A program made the position numbers and the translations under genes. This document shows positions 47,336-54,821 of a stretch of DNA of 64,000 bases, piece after piece; positions within the stretch are counted from its first letter, which is position 1; every line of letters starts with the position of its first letter. Source of the stretch: Bacteroidia bacterium (GTDB lineage: Bacteria > Bacteroidota > Bacteroidia > UBA4408); the NCBI GenBank assembly GCA_020845635.1, contig JADLFI010000039.1:1-64000 (forward strand). Direction: 5' to 3'. Below the pieces are notes generated by a model. That model did no database searches, was not told the origin of the DNA, and worked only from the letters and a program-made list of their open reading frames with translations.

Positions 47336-49123
47336 TTAAACATCTAAATCGAGTTTTTTCCTAAGATTTTCTATTTGTGGATTTATCTGAGCCATACGTA
47401 TGTACTTCTCACGGTTAGTGTATGGTTTTTTTTCTGTGTCTTCTTTATTGATAATTAGTTTTATTTGGATAGTATCATTTTGTAAATCATTTTGCAAAGT
47501 CATTTTTAACTCCCCCAAAACAGTATTCAAATCATTTTCTTGTACCGAATTAAAAATAGTATAAGTGATAATGTTATTATCAATCAATTGAGGTTTGTTA
47601 CATGAGAGTGTGTGCGATAATGAGGATTTTCCTTTGTTTTTCATATTTAAAGCAAAAGAATCCCATGATTGCTGTAATTGTTCTTCGGTAAATGGATGAT
47701 TACGCTCTTGCAAAACAGTTACTTTCTCTTCGGTGTCTTCCTTATTTATTTTTCGTTTTATGGAAGCTAAGGTGGGTTTTGATGAGGCAACTTTATTTAC
47801 AATTACTTCTTTTGTAACCGGTAATGGTTGTTGATTAGTTTCAACGTGGGTATTAGGTGTTTCTAAAGGCTTTGAATGGGCAGTATTGGGCATATTGCCG
47901 GATGCTGCGATATTGGTATTCTGTAAAGTATTGTTTATAGGTTCGGCAGCTGTAGATGTGTTATTGGCTACCGTTTTGTATTGAGGGTTTGGTTCTAATT
48001 CAACTTTTTTTTTTTCGCCATCAGGTGTAGGAACCTGCAAAGCACACAATTGCATTATGGCCAACTCAACCAACAATCGTTGGTTAACACTATTTTTATA
48101 GGCGGCCTCAGTTTTTGTACAAATATCTATACCTTTAATTAAAAACGTAAGCGAACACAATTGCGCTTGATTTTTATATCGCTCTTTAATATTAGGACTG
48201 GTTTCTAAGAGTTGAAGTGTAGCTGTATCGCGGCTAACCAGTAGGTTACGTAAATGAAAAGCTAAGCCATTAATAAAAAAGTTACCTTCAAAACCATGTC
48301 CAAGAATATCGTTATATAATATTAAAGAGGCAGAAATATTTCCTTGTAAAATATCATCTGTAAGTTTAAAATAGTAATCATAATCAAGAATATTCAAATT
48401 TTCGATTACGGCTTTGTAGCTTACATGATTTCCTGCAAAGGTTACAATCTGGTCAAACATACTAAGGGCATCACGTAAAGCACCATCGGCCTTCTGGGCA
48501 ATGATGTGTAAGCCATCATTTTCGTAGGTAATGTTCTCTTTTTGTGCAATCTCAGCCAAATGATTTGCCATGTCTTCTACCCTAATTCTATTGAAGTCAA
48601 ATATTTGGCACCTGGAAAGTATAGTAGGTATAATTTTATGTTTTTCGGTGGTTGCTAAAATAAATATTGCATGAGGCGGGGGCTCTTCAAGAGTTTTTAA
48701 AAAGGCATTAAATGCAGAATTACTCAACATGTGCACCTCATCAATGATAAACACTTTGTATTTACCTATTTGCGGAACAAATCTTACCTGATCAACTAAA
48801 GCTCTGATATCATCTACAGAGTTATTACTTGCAGCATCAAGTTCAGAAATATTTAAAGAGCGACCTTCAATAAACGAAACACAACTTTCGCACTTATTAC
48901 AAGGCTCAATGTTTTCATCAACATTAAAACAATTAATGGTTTTGGCTAATATACGCGCACAAGTTGTTTTACCTACACCACGCGGTCCGCAAAAAAGAAA
49001 TGCTTGTGCTAAATGATTACTTTTAATAGCATTCTTTAAAGTTGTGGTAATATGGTTTTGCCCCACTACCGAGCTAAAGGTAATGGGTCTGTACTTACGT
49101 GCCGAAACTATATATTTTTCCAT
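47336..49123 (-). CDS. dnaX: DNA polymerase III subunit gamma/tau
   Basis: The 595-residue product has clamp-loader ATPase domains I-III in the first 370 residues: KYRPITFSSVVGQ, Walker A GPRGVGKTT, a zinc module (CFNVDENIEPCNKCESC), DEVHMLS and LEEPPPHAIFILATTEKHKI with GALRDALSMFDQI. A low-complexity linker leads to a tau-like C-terminal part. At codons 370-373 (GAA AAA AAA AAA) there is a run of 11 A. A one-base slip either way meets a stop within two or three codons, which would give a gamma-like product of 374-375 residues. It heads the dnaX-M16-icd unit. Confidence 0.96.
   Translation of the reverse strand: MEKYIVSARKYRPITFSSVVGQNHITTTLKNAIKSNHLAQAFLFCGPRGVGKTTCARILAKTINCFNVDENIEPCNKCESCVSFIEGRSLNISELDAASNNSVDDIRALVDQVRFVPQIGKYKVFIIDEVHMLSNSAFNAFLKTLEEPPPHAIFILATTEKHKIIPTILSRCQIFDFNRIRVEDMANHLAEIAQKENITYENDGLHIIAQKADGALRDALSMFDQIVTFAGNHVSYKAVIENLNILDYDYYFKLTDDILQGNISASLILYNDILGHGFEGNFFINGLAFHLRNLLVSRDTATLQLLETSPNIKERYKNQAQLCSLTFLIKGIDICTKTEAAYKNSVNQRLLVELAIMQLCALQVPTPDGEKKKVELEPNPQYKTVANNTSTAAEPINNTLQNTNIAASGNMPNTAHSKPLETPNTHVETNQQPLPVTKEVIVNKVASSKPTLASIKRKINKEDTEEKVTVLQERNHPFTEEQLQQSWDSFALNMKNKGKSSLSHTLSCNKPQLIDNNIITYTIFNSVQENDLNTVLGELKMTLQNDLQNDTIQIKLIINKEDTEKKPYTNREKYIRMAQINPQIENLRKKLDLDV
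48005..48015 (-). promoter_or_regulatory. A11 tract in dnaX, candidate slippage site
   Basis: Eleven A (coding strand) span codons Glu370-Lys373. With one extra A the frame reads AGT TGA; with one A fewer it reads AAG TTG AAT TAG. Both shifted frames stop at once. In Thermus thermophilus an A9 tract at a similar place gives the shorter clamp-loader subunit by transcriptional slippage; the same here is inference. Confidence 0.55.
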
Positions 49124-49131
49124 TAGGACTG

Positions 49132-49139
49132 CAAATATA
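49132..49139 (-). promoter_or_regulatory. Putative dnaX -7 box with near-leaderless start
   Basis: CAAATATA reads TATATTTG on the minus strand, an exact TAnnTTTG match only eight bases before the dnaX ATG. No good -33 TTTG is seen at the usual distance. Confidence 0.45.
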
Positions 49140-49321
49140 ACATAATTGGGTTATCCTTAAAAGCTATTTTATTAATTAGATTTACTATTTGTATTTTTTA
49201 CAAATTAAGCAAAAAAACTATGAAAATATTTAACAGGATAACTTGTCATATACGTACAGTATTATATTTCTATCGGAGGAATAAATTAATGGTTAAGTAG
49301 CTAAATATTCAAAAAAAACTT

Positions 49322-49329
49322 TACTTTTG
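49322..49329 (+). promoter_or_regulatory. Putative -7 box of the 167-residue secreted protein gene
   Basis: TACTTTTG matches TAnnTTTG and lies 23 bases before the ATG at 49353. No clear -33 box is found. Confidence 0.4.
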
Positions 49330-49352
49330 TTACTTCAATAAATTATTTTTTT

Positions 49353-49856
49353 ATGAAACTACTAAATACTATTTTATTCTCTGTTTTCTTTGTTTCGTTT
49401 TCATTTGCACAGAAACAAAAATGTAATTTTAATTTAAATGAAAAAGACCCTCAGAGTGGTATTGAAAAGAAACATATAATGACAGGTATTAATAATCAAT
49501 TTCAGGTTTGGACTAATAATAACGGAGGTTCTTATAAAATAGGATTAGAAATAACTATGACTGAATTACAAAAAGACATTATTAACAAAGGCGATACCAT
49601 GACTATTTTACTAAGCAATAATGATGTACTATTGGCCATTGCTGATGATAAGTACTTGCCGGTTGGAAAAGCTGATGAGATGACTGAATCTACTACTTAT
49701 TACCCTTTTTATAGTGTTTCTGCTAATGATTGGAATACTTTAGGAACCAATAATATTCAGGTATTAAAAATAAAATTAGGGAAAGAATATTATAACTTTG
49801 AAATCAACGATTCAAAAGCCAAGAAATTAAAGCAAGCAATAATTTGTGTAAAGTAA
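49353..49856 (+). CDS. Secreted protein of unknown function
   Basis: The 167-residue product has a clear signal peptide (LNTILFSVFFVSFSFAQ). The mature part of about 147 residues has alternating beta-like stretches, two cysteines (one near each end: CNFNLNE and IICVK) that could pair, and no family I recognise. It stands alone between the divergent dnaX gene and the convergent end of the cox cluster. A periplasmic or outer-face location is likely. Confidence 0.72.
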   Translation: MKLLNTILFSVFFVSFSFAQKQKCNFNLNEKDPQSGIEKKHIMTGINNQFQVWTNNNGGSYKIGLEITMTELQKDIINKGDTMTILLSNNDVLLAIADDKYLPVGKADEMTESTTYYPFYSVSANDWNTLGTNNIQVLKIKLGKEYYNFEINDSKAKKLKQAIICVK

Positions 49857-49887
49857 TTTTATACTTCTATAATATTTAGGCAATAAA

Positions 49888-50169
49888 TTAAGGGTGCAAT
49901 TGTTTTTTAGAGAGCAAATTCTTAAATAATTGCCACTTTTGAATAATATCATTCTTAAAGAAATATCCCATAATACCCATAAACAATAGGTAAGGGATAA
50001 GCATTAAGTATAAAATACCCGAATTAATACCACGTGCCACATTACCTCCTGCATCTAAATTAGAGGCAGGGCCTAAGCGGCATTGGGAGCAACCTTGTGC
50101 TAATACAGCTTCCGAGAAAATCATCAGAATTGCTATGATAACAATTAAAAAGAGTATTCTAGATTTCAT
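49888..50169 (-). CDS. Small CxxC membrane protein of the oxidase cluster
   Basis: The 93-residue product has an N-terminal signal-like helix ending SEAVLAQ, directly followed by GCSQCRLGP (Cys27 and Cys30), a short polar piece with GGNVARGINSG, a second helix (ILYLMLIPYLLFMGIMGYFF) and a short basic tail. Small proteins like this often follow the DUF420 gene in Bacteroidota oxidase loci. The CxxC just outside the membrane could bind copper or act in thiol exchange, which is inference. It is the last gene of the coxC cluster, 24 bases after the DUF420 gene. Confidence 0.72.
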   Translation of the reverse strand: MKSRILFLIVIIAILMIFSEAVLAQGCSQCRLGPASNLDAGGNVARGINSGILYLMLIPYLLFMGIMGYFFKNDIIQKWQLFKNLLSKKQLHP

Positions 50170-50193
50170 AATAAATACAAATATAGTAATAAA

Positions 50194-50724
50194 TTATTTA
50201 GAATAATAGGGAGATATCATAAGATATACAATAACACCGGTAATAGTAACGTATAGCCATATTGGGTATGAAAATCGTACAATTTTCTTATGTTTTTCTA
50301 TTTTCATTTGCAATCCATAGTAAAACGACATTAAAATTAAAGGTAAAACAAAGGCAGCAAGAATAATATGCGTTATTAATATAAATAAATATACCCCGCG
50401 CAAAGGATTATCTTTCGGAAAACTTGTTTCTTGAGCCAACCAATGATAGGTTAGATAGGATACAAAAAAGATACATGACAAAATAAAAGCAGTTATATTT
50501 AGTTTTTTGTGCAACTTAACATTTTTGTGTTTTACATAATAAAAGGACACGAGCAGTATAATAGTGCATGTAGCATTTATACTTGCGTTTAGTTTAGGTA
50601 ATTGGTAAATAAAACTGGGTATATTTTCAGGCACCGGTAAAATTCTTTTATTTAATACCATTACGGCTGCAATAACCAATACTGATAAAAGAATAATTAT
50701 TCTGGTAATTAGTTTATCATTCAT
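50194..50724 (-). CDS. DUF420-family membrane protein (CtaM-like)
   Basis: The 176-residue product has four to five predicted membrane helices. It shows the DUF420 pattern: PKLNASINATCTIILLVSFY, VKLHKKLNITAFILSCIFF and YLFILITHIILAAFVLPLIL, with the conserved histidines in helix contexts. DUF420 proteins sit in oxidase gene clusters and are linked to oxidase assembly or activity (CtaM in Firmicutes). It lies one base after the SCO-like gene. Confidence 0.85.
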   Translation of the reverse strand: MNDKLITRIIILLSVLVIAAVMVLNKRILPVPENIPSFIYQLPKLNASINATCTIILLVSFYYVKHKNVKLHKKLNITAFILSCIFFVSYLTYHWLAQETSFPKDNPLRGVYLFILITHIILAAFVLPLILMSFYYGLQMKIEKHKKIVRFSYPIWLYVTITGVIVYLMISPYYSK

Positions 50725-50725
50725 A

Positions 50726-51415
50726 TTATTTCGTACTTTTTAGTTTTCCATACTCTGAAGCGAGCACAAGAATTTCATCGCTCATTCTATTGGTTTCTTT
50801 CAAATAAACCCCTTTATAATGCCCTCTAATTTGTTTTTGTTTATCAACTAAAATAAGCGAAATATTTTCATACATACTTTCATCTAAGTTTTGTATAAAT
50901 CCGGGGGTTTTAAATATTTCTAACAAACTATCGGCTTGTATTGGAGATACCAAGTTTACTATTTTCTTATCTGCATGAATCTCGTAGGCGAAATGTTTTA
51001 AACTTTTTAAAGAATCGTTAGGGAGCTCGGTCATTAAAATGATAAACTGAAAATCATTTTTGTAGGCTTTTAATTTTTTTTGTAACGTGTAAAGCTGAGC
51101 TGCAAGCTGATTTGCTTGGGTTGAATTGTATTTGACTACACCCAAAACAAAAAATTTGTCATTTAAATTAACTGATGATACAGTATCATTGTTTTGATTA
51201 ATGAACGAAAACTCGGGTAAAGTATAAAAGGAAGAGTCAGCGGAGTTTGGCTGTATAGTTGCCGGACCGTAATGGGGCAATTTAATAAATATGCCTGAAT
51301 TGGCCTTAGTAAAAGGCTTGCGTATTACAAAAAAATATAATCCCAAACACAAAAGTGATGGGATTATAAAAACAAAAAAAGTAATAAGTTTCTTATTTAC
51401 TGTACCTTTACTCAT
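50726..51415 (-). CDS. SCO1/SenC-like protein without the copper-binding cysteines
   Basis: The 229-residue product has one N-terminal membrane anchor (ITFFVFIIPSLLCLGLYFFV) and a thioredoxin-like domain in the position SCO takes in cox clusters. The SCO fold is suggested by YTLPEFSFINQNNDTVSSVN, FQFIILMTELPNDSLKSL and DKQKQIRGHYKGV. The CxxxC that should follow the first strand is absent: residues 88-104 read FFVLGVVKYNSTQANQL. The only cysteine is Cys23 in the anchor. It therefore cannot deliver copper by the usual CxxxC-His site. It lies between coxD (37 bases) and DUF420 (one base). Assignment rests on position and weak likeness. Confidence 0.68.
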   Translation of the reverse strand: MSKGTVNKKLITFFVFIIPSLLCLGLYFFVIRKPFTKANSGIFIKLPHYGPATIQPNSADSSFYTLPEFSFINQNNDTVSSVNLNDKFFVLGVVKYNSTQANQLAAQLYTLQKKLKAYKNDFQFIILMTELPNDSLKSLKHFAYEIHADKKIVNLVSPIQADSLLEIFKTPGFIQNLDESMYENISLILVDKQKQIRGHYKGVYLKETNRMSDEILVLASEYGKLKSTK

Positions 51416-51452
51416 TTAAATACACTATCTATTAAAGAGTTAATCAATAATA

Positions 51453-51884
51453 TTAGTGTTTAGAGGCTTCTTTGGCAGGGGTATGAGATTGGTGAGTATG
51501 TTTGGTTAAGTTTTTATCAATAACATAACGACCGCTTTTTGAATAAGTACCTTCTCCGGGGTCAACCAAGAAAACAAGATACAAAATTAAAATAGCAAAA
51601 GGACCTAACACCGTCCATTTAAATGATTTAACTTCATCACCCAAATGCATAAATGACATCACAATGTATGCCGCTTTAACAATCGTAAGACTGATAAAGA
51701 ATACCATTAAGAATGTTCTCCCTAAATTCCAGGCATGAGCTTGAAAACCAACAACCAGTTCAACTAAGGTAACGATTAATAATATCCAAAACACCTTCCA
51801 AATTGCTTTACGCACTTTTTTTCCATGTTCCTCATCATGAAGAGCCATTTTTTCGTATGAAGGATAACCATCATTAAATTCCAT
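51453..51884 (-). CDS. coxD: Cytochrome c oxidase subunit IV (prokaryotic, CoxD-like)
   Basis: The 143-residue product has three predicted membrane helices (VFWILLIVTLVELVVGF, FLMVFFISLTIVKAAYIVMS and VLGPFAILILYLVFLVD) with the MHLGDE motif between the second and third, typical of bacterial oxidase subunit IV. The N- and C-termini are hydrophilic; the C-terminus is His/Lys-rich (KHTHQSHTPAKEASKH). It stabilises the oxidase. It follows coxC by 42 bases. Confidence 0.9.
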   Translation of the reverse strand: MEFNDGYPSYEKMALHDEEHGKKVRKAIWKVFWILLIVTLVELVVGFQAHAWNLGRTFLMVFFISLTIVKAAYIVMSFMHLGDEVKSFKWTVLGPFAILILYLVFLVDPGEGTYSKSGRYVIDKNLTKHTHQSHTPAKEASKH

Positions 51885-51926
51885 AATACTTATATTAAAT
51901 TGTTATTATTAAATTAAAATTTAGCT

Positions 51927-52652
51927 TTACAATAAATAGAAGAAAGTAAACACAAATACCCAAACTAAGTCCACAAAATGCCAGTATAATCCAACTTTTT
52001 CAACCATTTCATAATGCCCTCTTTTTTCGTAAGTTCCTCTAATTACATTTATATAAATAATAACATTTAGCAAAACCCCGGTAAATACGTGAAATCCGTG
52101 AAATCCGGTAATAAAGAAAAAGAAGTTGGCAAAAACAGTATGACCATACTCATTGTACGTCATATTGGCGCCATGCACAACCTGATCAACAAAAACGCCA
52201 TCAACTAAAACATTTCTAACAGCTCCTTCTGGTGTTCCAACAATAAAGTTATACCACTCCCATGCTTGTGAGCCTAAGAATAAAGCTCCTCCAATAATGG
52301 TAAGTAACATCCACATAGCCACTTGATTTTTCCTGTTTCTGTGACCTGCTTCAACGGCTAATACCATAGTTACTGAGCTCATAATCAGGATAAAGGTCAT
52401 TAACCCCACATAAGCCAATGGAATACTTCCATCATAGAATGGAAAATGATGAAAAACATGTCCCGGATCAGGCCAAATGTCAGTATATTTATGGCGCATA
52501 AAGCCATAGGCGGCTAATAAACCCGAAAATGTAAAGGCATCAGAAAGCAAGAAGAACCACATAAACATTTTACCGTAGCTCATACCGAATGGAGAAACAC
52601 CTCCTCCACCCCAATTGGCTTTAGATTGCGTAGAAACTGCGTGACTTGACAT
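51927..52652 (-). CDS. coxC: Cytochrome c oxidase subunit III
   Basis: The 241-residue product has five or more membrane helices and the subunit III motifs YGKMFMWFFLLSDAFTFSGL, VLAVEAGHRNRKNQ, TGFHGFHVFTGVLLNVI and the terminal GLYWHFVDLVWVFVFTFFYL. Subunit III keeps subunit I stable and helps proton uptake. It starts the second half of the oxidase genes, which are about 19 kb from subunits I and II. An upstream TACTTTTA on the minus strand (about 52681-52688) is a near match to a -7 box. Confidence 0.95.
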   Translation of the reverse strand: MSSHAVSTQSKANWGGGGVSPFGMSYGKMFMWFFLLSDAFTFSGLLAAYGFMRHKYTDIWPDPGHVFHHFPFYDGSIPLAYVGLMTFILIMSSVTMVLAVEAGHRNRKNQVAMWMLLTIIGGALFLGSQAWEWYNFIVGTPEGAVRNVLVDGVFVDQVVHGANMTYNEYGHTVFANFFFFITGFHGFHVFTGVLLNVIIYINVIRGTYEKRGHYEMVEKVGLYWHFVDLVWVFVFTFFYLL

Positions 52653-52812
52653 AAAATAATTGTTAATTTATTGAGAGCGTAAAAGTAAAAAAAAAATAAT
52701 TACAACAAGTATATTTTTATAAACCATTCATCAACTATCTAATTTAGAATGATTCTAATTTATAAAACCTAATGCACTAAAAGGAGACAAAAAAACAAAT
52801 TACTCCAAAAAA

Positions 52813-53319
52813 CTATCTTAATATTTCATAGTTACCTACTTCATAACGTATAGGTGCTTGCAAATCGTTTTTAATGTGTACCCGAGCTTCAAAGGCTGTA
52901 TTGACAGTTAATCCGGGTAAATAAACACGAGCAGGATATACTTTATTAAACTCGTCACTTGGCACCAAGGAGTAAATAAATTTTACCTTTATAGTGTCTC
53001 CTTCATGAGGTTTATTCTCAACTCCATATCCACAACTGCGCCATTGGGTTATTACCACATCGGCTACACAGGGGTATGATTTACAAGGTTCTTGGTTTTC
53101 ATCTTTGTTGGTAAGATAAATATTTAAAACATAAGCCTGCATCATACAAGTTCCGGGTTCAACAGGGTATGCCATTGGTGATGTGGGAGTTTCGGTATTT
53201 GTATTGCTTTGATGGGAAGTGGTGGAAGCTATGCTTGACTGTTGATTTTTGCATGCAACTCCAAGGGATGCAAAGGCAATCAATACAAAGGTTGATAATA
53301 TTTTGAATAAGGTACTCAT
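52813..53319 (-). CDS. Cysteine-containing lipoprotein of unknown function
   Basis: The 168-residue product has a lipoprotein signal (LIAFASLGVAC, Cys23), a Ser/Thr/Asn-rich linker of about 30 residues, and a beta-type domain of about 110 residues. Four or five cysteines are in the domain (GTCMMQA, EPCKSYPC, RSCGYG), and could form disulfides or bind a metal. No named family is recognised. Its ATG overlaps the stop of the upstream YkgJ-type gene by four bases (ATGA), so the two are translationally coupled. Confidence 0.72.
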   Translation of the reverse strand: MSTLFKILSTFVLIAFASLGVACKNQQSSIASTTSHQSNTNTETPTSPMAYPVEPGTCMMQAYVLNIYLTNKDENQEPCKSYPCVADVVITQWRSCGYGVENKPHEGDTIKVKFIYSLVPSDEFNKVYPARVYLPGLTVNTAFEARVHIKNDLQAPIRYEVGNYEILR

Positions 53320-53804
53320 GATTGATTATTTTCGTTTAGGTGTGTAAAAATCTTGGCCACTGCAGGACAAACTAAGGTATTTTTAAGGGTAATATCCAAA
53401 ATTTGTACCATTCTTTTTCTATTGGTATGCGGATACTCGCGACAAGCCGTAGGGCGGTCGTTATATATGGTACAATAATTTTCATGATCTAAAAAAAAGC
53501 AAGGCGCACTTTTCAGAACATAGTCATTATCTTCATCAACTTTTAAATATTTATCAATAAAAGCAGATGCTTTCATTTTAAGAGCTTTGGCAGCACGTTC
53601 AATATCTTTCATGTAAAAAATGGGGCTGGTAGTTTTACAGCAATTGGCACACTTTAAACAATCTATCTCTTCAAAAACTTTTTCATGAAGTTCATGAAAA
53701 ATATTATCTAAAAGGGCTGTTTTTTTTCGCTTAAATTTTTCAACTATTCTTTTATTCTCTTCATATTTTTTCAAGGAAATTAAAAGATATTTTTGATAAA
53801 TCAT
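53316..53804 (-). CDS. YkgJ-family cysteine cluster protein
   Basis: The 162-residue product shows the YkgJ/UPF0153 pattern: CLKCANCCKTTSPIFY near residue 50, then APCFFLDHENYCTIYNDRPT and ACREYPH. The eight or so cysteines are expected to hold an Fe-S cluster or zinc. The biochemical role of the family is unknown. The stop overlaps the start of the lipoprotein gene by four bases. A CAAAGATA at 53859-53866 (TATCTTTG on the minus strand) is a possible -7 box 55 bases upstream. Confidence 0.87.
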   Translation of the reverse strand: MIYQKYLLISLKKYEENKRIVEKFKRKKTALLDNIFHELHEKVFEEIDCLKCANCCKTTSPIFYMKDIERAAKALKMKASAFIDKYLKVDEDNDYVLKSAPCFFLDHENYCTIYNDRPTACREYPHTNRKRMVQILDITLKNTLVCPAVAKIFTHLNENNQS

Positions 53805-54054
53805 ATACTACTCTTAAATAGAAGGAGAAATTTAACTCTGGCTAATTATAAAATTACACAAAGATAGGTAATATGTGCAAATCAATTACATTTTAAATTT
53901 TATTTCTATTCCATTTGACTGAAAAATAACTTATAAAGTACATTAAAACATTTTGCATTTATTATAAACACAAAAGTGTTAAAAGAAGATTAATAAAAAA
54001 GCTGATTTAAATTTAATTATATGCTAGATTGCATACTTATATTATTTAGTCATT

Positions 54055-54771
54055 ATGAAAAAAATTCCATTAGTATTTTTACTCATTCTTTTTGGCCTGC
54101 TTGAGGCAAAAAACTACAGTGAAAGTACCGATGTGGTATTCAGAAGTACAGCACACGAAGCAACATATAGCTTTGGTATTGATATAAGTCGGTATCAAAC
54201 AATTGACTGGAACAAACTTGACACCAATATTAATTTTATTATTTGCAAAGCAACTGAAGGAATAACTATTACAGATCCAAAGTTTTCGACTTTTTGGTCT
54301 AATATTAATCCACGAGTTAAGAAAGGAGCATATCATTTTTTTAGGCCTCAAAATTCAGGAATAGAACAAGCAAAGTTATTTTTAAGTACTGCAAATCTTG
54401 AGGCAGGACATTTATTACCGGTATTAGATGTAGAGCATGGTAGAATATACAAACACATTCACCCATCGGTAGCAGCCAAGCATTTGAAAGAAATGATCAG
54501 ATATATTGAAGAAGAATTGCAAGTAAAACCTATTATATATACCAATGCCGGTTTTTGGAACAGACAGTTTGCTCCATTTTTCAAATCAATGGAAGGTGAA
54601 TATCATTTATGGATTGCCGATTACAGATTTCGTGAAGAGCCTGCTATTCCTAAAGGTTGGCAAGATTGGACAATATGGCAACACAGTTGCAAAGGAGTTG
54701 TAAAAGGCGTTTTGAACGAAGTAGATTTGAATGTATGCAAGGTAGATTTAAATGATTTAACTATTAAATGA
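54055..54771 (+). CDS. GH25-family lysozyme (muramidase), exported
   Basis: The 238-residue product has a signal peptide and one glycoside hydrolase family 25 domain. FGIDISRYQTIDWNKL begins the domain with an acidic residue at Asp43, FIICKATEGITITDPKF follows, LPVLDVEHG carries the catalytic Asp-x-Glu pair, and IYTNAGFWNRQF and WTIWQHSCKG close it. GH25 enzymes cut the MurNAc-GlcNAc bond of peptidoglycan. It could serve wall remodelling or killing of other bacteria; no immunity-like or secretion-linked gene is adjacent. Confidence 0.93.
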   Translation: MKKIPLVFLLILFGLLEAKNYSESTDVVFRSTAHEATYSFGIDISRYQTIDWNKLDTNINFIICKATEGITITDPKFSTFWSNINPRVKKGAYHFFRPQNSGIEQAKLFLSTANLEAGHLLPVLDVEHGRIYKHIHPSVAAKHLKEMIRYIEEELQVKPIIYTNAGFWNRQFAPFFKSMEGEYHLWIADYRFREEPAIPKGWQDWTIWQHSCKGVVKGVLNEVDLNVCKVDLNDLTIK

Positions 54772-54821
54772 ATCGTCAGTATTAAAAATAATTTCTACTT
54801 TTATACAATAAATTTTTTTTC

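Noticed and set aside
54055-54771. GH25 lysozyme as a prophage endolysin
   Set aside because: It has a signal peptide, and no holin, tail or other phage gene is near; it looks like a host exported enzyme.
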